Origin: Arthrobacter zhaoxinii
GTDB taxonomy: Bacteria > Actinomycetota > Actinomycetes > Actinomycetales > Micrococcaceae
DNA length: 64,000 nt
Assembly: GCF_024385505.1 (NCBI RefSeq)
Contig: NZ_JANFLT010000008.1
Span: 45,317-109,316 of the forward strand
Direction: 5' to 3'
The notes beneath the pieces were generated by a model. It was not told the DNA's origin. It searched no databases and saw only the letters and a list, made by a program, of their open reading frames with translations. A program made the position numbers and the translations under genes. Shown in pieces: positions 51,919-60,049 of this stretch. Position 1 is the first letter of the stretch; each line of letters opens with the position of its first letter.

Positions 51919-53232
51919 ATGAGCGAACATCCAATCGTGCTGCCCGACTATCTGGCTCCTCCCCCGAAGCGCGGTCCCGGCCGCCCGAGGATGATCGTCG
52001 TAACCCTCGTGAGCCTCTTTGTGGTCACCTCCCTTGTTGCCGCCTATCTGTGGGTCGAGTACTTGACGTATACCGAGGCCGCCGCGGATTCCCGGGCCGA
52101 AGGCTACATACTGGTGACCTCACGCAGCGCGGTGCATGACGCGTCGGACCCGCTCCCCGCAGACATCAGCGAGGAAGACTACGCGGACTTCTGGGCTGAA
52201 CCTGCCCTGAACACCCCGGACGCCCTTGCACTGCTGGACGTCATCAACGAGGGATGGAAGGCGCGTCTCCAGGAGGACGTGAAGCACATGGAGTACAGGG
52301 TGGACAAGATCGTAGACCCAGCCAAACGTGCCAACGCCCAAGCCGCCGCGGACGAGATAGCCGAGCTCGTCTCACACGGCACGGTCCAGGGTGCGAAGAG
52401 TGCGGTTTACGACGACTTGGCACAGCTGTCCAGAAAGACCTGCCACCGCTGGGACAGGGACGACGTCTCCTACCAGGCCAACGGGCATCCCATTCGAAAT
52501 TGGACTACCACCCAGCCCCAGGTCCTGTCGTTGCTGGAATCCGAGGAGCATACGAGACAGGCAACCAGCCTGGTCGCCAAGGTCTACCCGGCTGCCTTTG
52601 AAGCTGCCCTCCCCCGTTTCTGCAAGTTACCGATACCGCCGGAGAGCAGCCATCCGGGCGATATGAACCTCCTGTTCTCGGTTACCCATGAGGCAGATAT
52701 GCTGCTGGAATCCTTGGAGACGCACCCCAACGCCGCGGGACAGCTGACGGCGGCGGATTACGAGGCCTTCTGGAACAGCCCGGTGATGACGTCGCCGGAA
52801 GTCCAGGCCTACCTGGACCGGGTGGGGGAAAAAGCCGTCATCGACCACCGCGGGATGGCGGCCTACAGGCAAAAGCGCGAGACCGAACAAATCGTGGATC
52901 CCGGCGTGCGGGAGCATGCCCAGCAGTACACCGACTGGGTTCTCGATGAGGCCGCGAAGGATAACGGCAGAAGGCTGGCCGTCGGTATGGTCTATCAAGA
53001 TCTTGTGGAGTACTGGGATGCCGCCTGCACCGGCGAACCGGACCGTTGGCTGCATCGGTCACCGGTAAAACGGAACATCTGGAACTCTCGCCTGGAACCC
53101 GAGTTCAGTACGCACTACCTGTCGTCGGCCTGGAGTGGCCGGGACTCCGAGTGGAGTGAGGATACCTTCGAGTTGGCCCTGGAGTTCTATCCGGAGGCTT
53201 ACGAGACCGGGCTCGACTCCTACTGCCAGTAA
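51919..53232 (+). CDS. Membrane-anchored protein with internal duplication
   Basis: The 437-residue protein has a basic cytoplasmic N-terminus, one membrane helix (about residues 25-47) and an extracytoplasmic part made of two related halves. The first, ISEEDYADFWAEPALNTPDALALLDVI...IVDPAKRANAQAAADEIAELV...VYDDLAQLSRKTC, recurs as LTAADYEAFWNSPVMTSPEVQAYLDRV...IVDPGVREHAQQYTDWVLDEA...VYQDLVEYWDAAC. Both end in an FYPEAYE/VYPAAFE-type segment with a final cysteine. This looks like tandem gene duplication. No match to a known family came to mind. It follows the PAP2 gene in the same direction. Confidence 0.65.
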   Translation: MSEHPIVLPDYLAPPPKRGPGRPRMIVVTLVSLFVVTSLVAAYLWVEYLTYTEAAADSRAEGYILVTSRSAVHDASDPLPADISEEDYADFWAEPALNTPDALALLDVINEGWKARLQEDVKHMEYRVDKIVDPAKRANAQAAADEIAELVSHGTVQGAKSAVYDDLAQLSRKTCHRWDRDDVSYQANGHPIRNWTTTQPQVLSLLESEEHTRQATSLVAKVYPAAFEAALPRFCKLPIPPESSHPGDMNLLFSVTHEADMLLESLETHPNAAGQLTAADYEAFWNSPVMTSPEVQAYLDRVGEKAVIDHRGMAAYRQKRETEQIVDPGVREHAQQYTDWVLDEAAKDNGRRLAVGMVYQDLVEYWDAACTGEPDRWLHRSPVKRNIWNSRLEPEFSTHYLSSAWSGRDSEWSEDTFELALEFYPEAYETGLDSYCQ

Positions 53233-53353
53233 GCGCTCCTGGCCCCCTGCGGTGTGCCGGAACGGCGGCAACGAAATTCCCTTGCTCGCAGAACTCGCAG
53301 GAAATATTAAAGCCGCCTTCCTCCGGCGCACCTCCGGGGCGCTCCTGCGCACC

Positions 53354-54586
53354 TCAGACAGGACCGAACGCCGCCACAGCATTTTGGCCGCCGAAACCGA
53401 ACGCGTTGGTAAGCGCATAGCGGACCGGTGATTCGCGGGCTGTTCCCGGGACGTAGTCCAGATCGCATTCCGGATCCGGCGTGGTGTAGTTCAGGGTGGG
53501 CGGAATGACACCCTCACCAATCGCCATCGCGCAGAGCAGAGATCCAAGGGTGCCCGCCGCGCCGATGAGGTGCCCGGTCATGGACTTGGGTGCCGTAACC
53601 GCGAGCGACGGCGCGTGCTCGCCGAAGGCGGTGTGCAGGGCTAGAGTTTCGGTCCGGTCATTGGCCTGCGTGGAGGTTCCGTGGGCACAGATCAGATCCA
53701 CGTCCTCCGGGTTCAGCCGGGACCGGTCAAGCGTGCGGCAGATGGCTTCAGCCGCATACTGTCCGGAGGGGGCCGGAGCAACAATATGGAAGGCGTCGGA
53801 CGTCAGCGCGCCGCCCAGCAGCTCCGAATACACCTCGGCCCCGCGGGCACGGGCATGGCTGAGCAGTTCCAGCACGCACACCACCGCTCCCTCGGCGAAA
53901 ACAAACCCGTCCCGGTCCGCGTCGAAGGGCCGGCTGGCTTCCTGCGGCGAATCGTTGTTCCGGGACAGTCCGCGCATAGCGTTGAGCCCGGCAAACATCA
54001 CCGATGTAATGGCAGCGTCGGTTCCGCCAGCCACCACCACGTCGGCGTCGCCGGCCAGCAGGGTACGGCGTGCCTCCAGCAGGGCCTGAGTTCCGCTGGC
54101 ACACGCCAGGGCGCTGGCGTTCACCGGTCCGTGGACCGCCAGGTCGATGGCCACCTCGCAGGCCGGCATATTCGTCAACGATGACGCCACGAAGCTGGGG
54201 CTGATACGGCGCAGACCGTCACGGCCGAAAATCTCCGTGGCGGCCTGGATTTCCGGATACCCGGAGACAGCACTGTTGATGATCACCGCCGCGTCGGTGT
54301 CTTCCAGGGAGGTGCCAAGTCCGGCGTCGGCCACTGCCTCGCGTGAGGCCGCCACCGCCAGCTGGGAGGCGCGGGAGGACCGGTGCAGGCGCTTGACCGG
54401 CAGGTACTGCGCCGGATCGAAGTTCTTCACTTCTCCGGCAATCCGGGTGGGGAATTCCGTGGCATCGAAGGCGGCGATTTTGTCGATGCCGCTGCGTCCG
54501 TCCTTCAGTCCCGCCCAGGTTTCGCCCCAGGTGCCGCCGAGCGGTGTCACCGCCCCCATGCCGGTGATGACCACGCGCTCGTCCAT
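53354..54586 (-). CDS. Beta-ketoacyl-ACP synthase II-like enzyme
   Basis: A 410-residue thiolase-fold enzyme with KAS II signatures: NASALACASGTQALLEA with the catalytic Cys (near residue 162), DLICAHGTSTQANDRTE with the first His, and PKSMTGHLIGAAGT with the second His. It condenses acyl groups with malonyl-ACP. It begins directly after the acyl-CoA ligase stop (TAG immediately followed by ATG). No acyl carrier protein gene lies close by. Core FabF is usually part of the main fab cluster, so this may be a dedicated paralogue. Converges toward the duplicated protein. Confidence 0.87.
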   Translation of the reverse strand: MDERVVITGMGAVTPLGGTWGETWAGLKDGRSGIDKIAAFDATEFPTRIAGEVKNFDPAQYLPVKRLHRSSRASQLAVAASREAVADAGLGTSLEDTDAAVIINSAVSGYPEIQAATEIFGRDGLRRISPSFVASSLTNMPACEVAIDLAVHGPVNASALACASGTQALLEARRTLLAGDADVVVAGGTDAAITSVMFAGLNAMRGLSRNNDSPQEASRPFDADRDGFVFAEGAVVCVLELLSHARARGAEVYSELLGGALTSDAFHIVAPAPSGQYAAEAICRTLDRSRLNPEDVDLICAHGTSTQANDRTETLALHTAFGEHAPSLAVTAPKSMTGHLIGAAGTLGSLLCAMAIGEGVIPPTLNYTTPDPECDLDYVPGTARESPVRYALTNAFGFGGQNAVAAFGPV

Positions 54587-56266
54587 CTAGTCCGCCTTCC
54601 GGGCCGGCGCCGGGACGTGCATCCGACCATCCAGCCAGTCCTGCGCTGCGGAATCCGCCACCTTGTAGTGCATTTTCTTTCCGGTGGCGGTCATCGGCAC
54701 TTCGTCGACAAAACGGTAGCCCCGGGGCCGCTTGAAATCGGCCAGCCCGGGATGGGCCAGGCAGAACGCGTCCAGCCCGTCGGCGTCGAGCTCCGCGTCC
54801 CGGCGCACCACATACGCCACCACACGCTGCCCCCACCGGTCATCCGGCACTCCCACGACGACGGATTCGAGGACGCCGGGATGGTCCGCGAGCGCGGCTT
54901 CCACCTGCACCGGATGGATGTTCTCCCCTCCGGAAATGATCATGTCATCCGTCCGACCCATGATGGTCAGGTAGCCTTCCGCATCCCAGGTGGCCATGTC
55001 CCCGGGGTAGAGCCACCCGTCGTGGAACTTCTCCTCCTCCACATGCGGCAGGTTGGCGTAGCTGAACCCGGATTTCGGCGAGCGCATAATCACTTCGCCG
55101 ATCTCGCTGCCGTCCCGGGCGGCCAGTTCGTGCGGCTGCCCGCGGCGGCCTTCAAACACGCGGACGACGGCGACGTCGTCGTCCGTACACGCGCGCCCGG
55201 CGCTGCCGGCATGGGCGGGGAGGTCCTCGGGACGCAGGAACGTGTTCCAGAAGCCCTCGGTGGTTCCGTAACCGTTGAAGATCCGCGGCGTGAGCAGCTC
55301 CTGGTACCGGATGGCCGCGGCGCGGTCCAGCGGTGCACCCATGGTCACGATGCCGCGCAGGGTCTCCAGGTTCCGCGGGGTCTTCTCCTGCTCGACGGCG
55401 ATCATCTCCAGGGTGGTCGGCGCACCGATCAGATAGGTCAGCCCCTGCTCCCCTACCCAGTCCAGCACTGTTGCCGGGTTAAAGCTGCGCATCGGGACCA
55501 CGGACCCGCCGATGTAGAACACGGGGTTGGGCCCGCCGGAGTGCAGGCCGCCGCGGTGGAACCACGGGGTCATGTTCAGGGTGCGGTCGGACGGACTGAG
55601 TGGAAAGTGCATAATCACGTCGTGGGCGCTCATCAGCTCGGCGATGGACGGCAGCGGCACTCCCTTGGGCATGCCCGTGGTGCCCGAGGTGTAGAAGCGG
55701 GTGCTTTCCTCGAAGGTGGAGAAGTCCGCGGGGAGCTCGGGCAGGTCCCCCGTCGCGGCGTCGACGGCGGCGTCGAAGTCCTGTCCCAGCTGCCCCGATC
55801 CCATCCCCCACTGCGTGGAATCGCCACCGCCGGCCACCAGGACCACCGGTGAAACCCCGGCCAGCTCCAATGCCTGCGCCGCGGCGTCGGTGTGCTCGGC
55901 GTCCACGATAAGCACTGCCGGATCGCTGTCCTTCAGGATGTGCGCGGTTTCCGCCGGTGCCAGCCGGTAGTTCACCGGAACGCTGACCGCCCCAAGCCGC
56001 TGGGTGGCCAGGTACAGCAGGGCGAACTCGACACTGTTGTAGAGCTGGTAGAGCACCCGGTCCCCGCGCCCGACGCCGCGTTCGGCCAGTGCACGGGCCA
56101 CGGCGTTCACGGCATCCCCCAGCTGGGCGTACGTGAAGTCCCGGCCCGTCACCGGATCGGCCAGGGCAACCCGGTCTGAGTACCGCGCCACGTTGCGGGA
56201 GAACCCAGCGGCGTAGGTCAGGGAGTGTTCGAAGTAGTTCCGGTAGCGGGCGGGATCGTAACTCAC
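54587..56266 (-). CDS. Acyl-CoA synthetase (AMP-forming ligase)
   Basis: A 559-residue AMP-binding ligase. The adenylation core has TRFYTSGTTGMPKGVPL, RIFNGYGTTEGFWNTF and the YPGDMATWDAEGYLTIMGRTDDMIISGGENIHPVQVE block; the C-terminal catalytic lysine is in VPMTATGKKMHYK. It should activate a carboxylic acid, probably a fatty acid, as CoA thioester or acyl-AMP. GTG start with AAAGGAAG. It lies between the FabL-like SDR (30 bp upstream) and the KAS gene (immediately downstream), the middle gene of one operon. Acyl chain length unknown. Confidence 0.87.
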   Translation of the reverse strand: MSYDPARYRNYFEHSLTYAAGFSRNVARYSDRVALADPVTGRDFTYAQLGDAVNAVARALAERGVGRGDRVLYQLYNSVEFALLYLATQRLGAVSVPVNYRLAPAETAHILKDSDPAVLIVDAEHTDAAAQALELAGVSPVVLVAGGGDSTQWGMGSGQLGQDFDAAVDAATGDLPELPADFSTFEESTRFYTSGTTGMPKGVPLPSIAELMSAHDVIMHFPLSPSDRTLNMTPWFHRGGLHSGGPNPVFYIGGSVVPMRSFNPATVLDWVGEQGLTYLIGAPTTLEMIAVEQEKTPRNLETLRGIVTMGAPLDRAAAIRYQELLTPRIFNGYGTTEGFWNTFLRPEDLPAHAGSAGRACTDDDVAVVRVFEGRRGQPHELAARDGSEIGEVIMRSPKSGFSYANLPHVEEEKFHDGWLYPGDMATWDAEGYLTIMGRTDDMIISGGENIHPVQVEAALADHPGVLESVVVGVPDDRWGQRVVAYVVRRDAELDADGLDAFCLAHPGLADFKRPRGYRFVDEVPMTATGKKMHYKVADSAAQDWLDGRMHVPAPARKAD

Positions 56267-56296
56267 TGATGCTTCCTTTCAATCCATACGGCTTGG

Positions 56297-57127
56297 TTAC
56301 CGGCTGCCGCCCCGGGTGGGCTTCTCCGGCAGTGCGACCGGCGGACCGGACGCCTCGGAATGGAACGGCGGAGCGATGACCGACAGGCCGCCGTCGACCG
56401 CCAGGACCTGCCCGGTGGTGTATCCGGCTCCTTCGGAGAGCAGGAACTCCACCGCGGCGGCCATCTCGTCGACGGTGCCCGGACGGCGGGCGGGCAACCG
56501 GGAAATGACGCTGTCCATCGGGGCCATACCGTCCATGGAGTAGAAGTAGTCCAGGGAATCGGACTCGATCAGGCCGCCGTTCACCGCGTTGACGGTGATG
56601 CCGTAGGGGCCGAATTCCACCGCCATAAACCGGACGAAGGACTCCACGGCGGCTTTGTAGGAGCCGAGCGCCGCATAGGTGGGAAAGGCCCGGGTGCTGC
56701 CGTAACTGGTCAGCGCAACTATCCGGCCGCCGTCGTCCATGAGCTTCACCGCCTCCTGCGCGCCCAGGACAAAGGGACGCACATTTACGGCGTAGGCACG
56801 GTCCAGATGGTGGGTTTTCAGGTCCACCACGTTCTTGAACGCGGCAGCGGCGGCGTTGTTGATGAAGTAATCCAGCCGGCCGTATTCGTCCGCTGCTGCA
56901 TCAAAGAGCGTGACAATGTCTTCGGGGTTCTCCACGTCCGCCTGCACCGCGATCCCGCCGCCGCCGAGTTCCTGCAGCCGGGTAACGACGTCCTTGGCCA
57001 TCTCCGCGTTCCGGCGGTAACCGACGACGACGGCGGTTCCCTGCGCAGCGAGCCGCTCCGCCACGCGCCGGCCGATCCCCCGCGAAGCACCGGTGATCAG
57101 CGCTACCTTTCCGCCGCCCTGTTCCAC
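56297..57127 (-). CDS. FabL-like SDR (enoyl-ACP reductase III type)
   Basis: The 276-residue SDR has TGASRGIGRRV near the N-terminus, YFINNAAAAA, and SYGSTRAFPTYAALGSYKAAVESFVRFMAVE, a Tyr-x-x-x-Lys arrangement similar to FabL of Bacillus rather than to standard FabG; the following GITVNAVNGGLIESDSLDYF also resembles FabL. FabL reduces enoyl-ACP, so this could complete an elongation cycle with the KAS. An SDR acting on another substrate is possible. GTG start follows AGGAGG. First gene of the three-gene cluster. Confidence 0.75.
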   Translation of the reverse strand: MEQGGGKVALITGASRGIGRRVAERLAAQGTAVVVGYRRNAEMAKDVVTRLQELGGGGIAVQADVENPEDIVTLFDAAADEYGRLDYFINNAAAAAFKNVVDLKTHHLDRAYAVNVRPFVLGAQEAVKLMDDGGRIVALTSYGSTRAFPTYAALGSYKAAVESFVRFMAVEFGPYGITVNAVNGGLIESDSLDYFYSMDGMAPMDSVISRLPARRPGTVDEMAAAVEFLLSEGAGYTTGQVLAVDGGLSVIAPPFHSEASGPPVALPEKPTRGGSR

Positions 57128-57232
57128 GTGTGTCCTCCTGCGCCCGGCTGTAGTGCATCACACCTTGTCACCGGTGCCGTCCGGGAAACAAGACCCGGGA
57201 CAAAACCTGCATGCGGGTAGGCCGGCAGGTGG

Positions 57233-57877
57233 TCAGGAGCGCAGGTATGCCAGGGCGGCCAGCACCCGGCGGTGCCCGCTGTCCGACTGGGCCAGCCCGA
57301 GTTTCGCGAAGATGTTGCCGATGTGTTTGCTGACCGCGGTTTCGGACACGGAAATGGCCGAGGCAATGGCGGTGTTGCCTAGCCCTTCGGCCACCAGCCC
57401 GAGCACTTCGAATTCCCGCGGGGTCAGTGAGCGGACGGGGTCCTGGCTGCTGCGGCGGCTGAACAGCTGGGCAATGACCTCCGGGTCCATCACGGTCCCG
57501 CCGGCGGCCACACGCCGCAGTCCGTCCACGAATTCGCCGACGTTGCCCACGCGTTCCTTCAGCAGGTAGCCCACCCCCTGGGCTCCGGAGGCCAGCAGCC
57601 GGCTGGCATAGCGGTCCTCCACATAGGCGGAGAGGACCAGCACCGGAAAGTCCGGGACCCGGGAGCGCAGTTCCAGGGCGGCCCGCAGGCCCTCGTTGGT
57701 GAAGGTCGGCGGCATCCGGACGTCCAGCACGGCGCCGTCGGCGCTGCCCGGTTCGAAGGCTTCGAGCAGGTCATCGGCGTTGTCCCAGGAACCCACCACG
57801 TCGAAGCCTTCGCTCTCGAGCAGCAGTTTGAGGCCCGCGCGCAGCAGGGCATCATCTTCGGCGATCAGAAGGCGCAT
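57233..57877 (-). CDS. LuxR/NarL family response regulator
   Basis: A 214-residue response regulator: receiver domain with EDD near residues 7-9, phosphoacceptor Asp in GAVLDVRMPP (near 51), and LSAYVED, then an HTH_LuxR domain LTPREFEVLGLVAEGLGNTAIASAISVSETAVSKHIGNIFAKLGL (about 150-195). It overlaps the histidine kinase gene by 13 bases and pairs with it. Start chosen at the first conserved residue MRLLIAEDD; the longer frame upstream overlaps the kinase. Its likely target is the divergent ABC transporter, via the palindrome at 59162. Confidence 0.88.
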   Translation of the reverse strand: MRLLIAEDDALLRAGLKLLLESEGFDVVGSWDNADDLLEAFEPGSADGAVLDVRMPPTFTNEGLRAALELRSRVPDFPVLVLSAYVEDRYASRLLASGAQGVGYLLKERVGNVGEFVDGLRRVAAGGTVMDPEVIAQLFSRRSSQDPVRSLTPREFEVLGLVAEGLGNTAIASAISVSETAVSKHIGNIFAKLGLAQSDSGHRRVLAALAYLRS

Positions 57878-59127
57878 GGCAGTTCCACTCTTATGTTTGT
57901 TGGTCCGCCGCCGGGACTGTTCAGCACCAGCCTGCCGCCGAACGCCGCCGCGCGGCGGGCGATGCCGGCCAGCCCGGTGCCGGCAGTTTCTCCCGGGTCC
58001 ACCGTCGCGCCGCCCCGGCCGTCGTCGTTCACCAGGACCACCAGGACATCTCCTCGAGGGGTGGATTCGGTCCGCAGCACCACGTCGATCCGTGAGGCAT
58101 TGGAATGCTTGGCTGCGTTGGTCAGGGCCTCGGCGAGGACAAAGTAGGCCGCGGATTCCACCGCCGCGGGAGCGCGGAGCAGGCCCTCCACATTCAGGGA
58201 ACACGGAACGGGCGAACGGCTGGTCAGTGCGGAGGCTGCACCGCCCAGACCGAGTTCATCCAGGACCGGCGGATAAATATCGTGCACTGCCGCGCGCAGT
58301 CCGGCGAGCGCCTCGGAGGCGGCGTCCTGTGCCCGCCCGATGAACGGCACGGCAGCAGCCGGGTCGGTTTCGGCGGCGCGCTGGGCGAGTCCCAGCATCA
58401 TCACGACGCCGACCAGCCGGTTCTGCGCGCCGTCGTGCAGTTCGCGTTCAATCCGGCGCAGTTCCGCCGCGTGGGCGGCCAGGGCGCTGGCCCGGGCGGT
58501 CGAGAGGTCGGAGATCCGGCGGGCCAGGTCCGCGTACCGGCGGGGCGAGAGGATGGCCAGGGTGGCTTCGCTGAACCGGCGTGCCAGCCACGGCAGCAGC
58601 ACCCACGCCCCGGCGGCATACAGCAGTCCCAGCAGGATCATCAGGAGGGCGTCGGCCCAGCTGCGGACGAAGATGGTCAGTTCCAGCGGTGCGTCCGGCG
58701 GGAAGAGCTGCCACAGGGGTGCCGCAGCGACATAGAGTACCGCGCCAAAGGGAAGCGCGAGGGCCAGCGCTGCCGCCAGTACGGCAAACGCGCAGTGGAA
58801 GAGCAGCCAGGACAGGTCCCGCTTGGTTTCGGGAGCACTCAGCAGGGCGGCCAGTTCGGTGAACGAATACCGGCCGGTGAGGCGGCGCCGGTCAAAGGGG
58901 ATGACGGCGGAAGCCCGCTTTGCCGAGCGGGTCTGCGCCCGGGCGGCCAAACGGTTCAGGATCTCCAGGAAGCTCGGAACCGCGTACAGGCCCACCCCCA
59001 GGGCCACGAACGGAAGCAGCGCAATACCGGCCAGCAGGACGGCCAGGGACACGAACCAGTAGCCGCCCTCGCGCACAAGGAAACCCGTAGCCCGGATTCG
59101 GGTCCTGGCGCGCTCGGGGAGTCTCAC
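57865..59127 (-). CDS. Sensor histidine kinase (HisKA_3 type)
   Basis: The 420-residue protein has about four membrane segments in the N-terminal half, then the HisKA_3 dimerisation helix with RRIERELHDGAQNRLVGV (His near residue 232) and an HATPase domain (ALTNAAKHSNAS N-box, DDGRGG and GTGLAGIARR G-boxes). There is no large extracytoplasmic loop, as in intramembrane-sensing kinases that work with ABC transporters. It is translated with the response regulator gene (overlap) and is divergent from an FtsX-type ABC transporter. Together they resemble antibiotic/envelope stress modules. Confidence 0.86.
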   Translation of the reverse strand: MRLPERARTRIRATGFLVREGGYWFVSLAVLLAGIALLPFVALGVGLYAVPSFLEILNRLAARAQTRSAKRASAVIPFDRRRLTGRYSFTELAALLSAPETKRDLSWLLFHCAFAVLAAALALALPFGAVLYVAAAPLWQLFPPDAPLELTIFVRSWADALLMILLGLLYAAGAWVLLPWLARRFSEATLAILSPRRYADLARRISDLSTARASALAAHAAELRRIERELHDGAQNRLVGVVMMLGLAQRAAETDPAAAVPFIGRAQDAASEALAGLRAAVHDIYPPVLDELGLGGAASALTSRSPVPCSLNVEGLLRAPAAVESAAYFVLAEALTNAAKHSNASRIDVVLRTESTPRGDVLVVLVNDDGRGGATVDPGETAGTGLAGIARRAAAFGGRLVLNSPGGGPTNIRVELPCAF

Positions 59128-59161
59128 CCGATGAATTATGCCCGAGCGGATTCCCGCTGTC

Positions 59162-59179
59162 GGTATAGCCAGCTATACC
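59162..59179. promoter_or_regulatory. Perfect 18-bp palindrome between kinase and ABC transporter genes
   Basis: GGTATAGCCAGCTATACC consists of two perfect 8-bp arms around CA, placed 113 bp before the ABC ATPase gene and 34 bp before the kinase gene. A dimeric response regulator such as the LuxR-type protein at 57233 would fit. Position between the divergent transcripts suggests it controls the ABC genes, the kinase operon, or both. Binding is inferred. Confidence 0.55.
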
Positions 59180-59292
59180 CCAAACCGGGCTGTTGGCTGT
59201 ATCGGATCTCCTTTTCCCGCTCCGTAGCGTCGGAGTCAGCAAGTTTTCCCGTTCTTCCCCTCCCTTCCCCGGCCCGACCAAAGGATGACCCG

Positions 59293-60048
59293 ATGTTCAC
59301 CGACGCCTCCGAATTCTCCGGCCCCGCAGCTCTGCAGCTGCAGGGCGTGTCCAAAAGCTACCGTTCCGGCAACACCACGGTGCCGGCCCTCCGCGAGGTG
59401 TCCCTGGCCATTCCGGCCGGCACCTTCACCGCGGTGATGGGGCCCTCCGGGTCCGGTAAAAGCACCCTGCTCCAATGCGCTGCCGGGCTCGATGCCCCCG
59501 ACAGCGGCACCGTGCTGCTGGGGGATACTGAAATTTCCCGCCTGCACCGCAAGGCCCTGACCCGTTTCCGCCGGGACCACGTCGGTTTCGTCTTCCAGTC
59601 CTACAACCTGCTCCCCCAGCTGACCGTGGCCCGGAACGTCACGCTGCCGCTGCTGCTGGCCGGGCGGGCAACGGACCCCGTCTGGCTGGACTACGTACTG
59701 GAAGCGGTGGGGCTGGCCGGCCTGGGCGAGCGGAAGCCGCAGGAACTCTCCGGAGGGCAGCAGCAGCGGGCCGCCATTGCCCGTGCGCTGATCACCCGGC
59801 CGGACGCCGTTTTTGCTGATGAGCCCACCGGAGCCCTGGACTCCGTCACGGCACGCCAGGTGCTGGACCTGCTGCGGCACACCGTGTCGGCCCTGGGCCA
59901 GACCGTCATTATGGTGACGCACGATCCCGTGGCCGCGGGTTCTGCGGACTCCGTGCTTTTCCTCGCGGACGGGCGCCTCGACGGCAGCATGACCGGAGCC
60001 ACCGCCCTTGATGTCAGCGAACGCATGGCCACCCTTGGGGAGCACTGA
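59293..60048 (+). CDS. ABC transporter ATP-binding protein (MacB/LolD type)
   Basis: The 251-residue ATPase has Walker [10 protein letters not shown] near residue 53, Q-loop [14 protein letters not shown], signature [15 protein letters not shown], Walker [13 protein letters not shown] and switch VTHDP, the classic layout of MacB/FtsE-type ATPases that work with FtsX-like permeases. AAGGA lies seven bases before the ATG at 59293; the very long open frame before it is not coding. The permease start follows its stop by one base. It likely drives antimicrobial peptide resistance or envelope remodelling, controlled by the adjacent two-component system. Confidence 0.88.
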   Translation: MFTDASEFSGPAALQLQGVSKSYRSGNTTVPALREVSLAIPAGTFTAVMGPSGSGKSTLLQCAAGLDAPDSGTVLLGDTEISRLHRKALTRFRRDHVGFVFQSYNLLPQLTVARNVTLPLLLAGRATDPVWLDYVLEAVGLAGLGERKPQELSGGQQQRAAIARALITRPDAVFADEPTGALDSVTARQVLDLLRHTVSALGQTVIMVTHDPVAAGSADSVLFLADGRLDGSMTGATALDVSERMATLGEH

Positions 60049-60049
60049 C

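Noticed and set aside
58105..59292. Long upstream extension of the MacB-type ATPase frame
   Set aside because: It lies opposite the histidine kinase gene; the ATG at 59293 has a ribosome binding site and starts the ABC fold.
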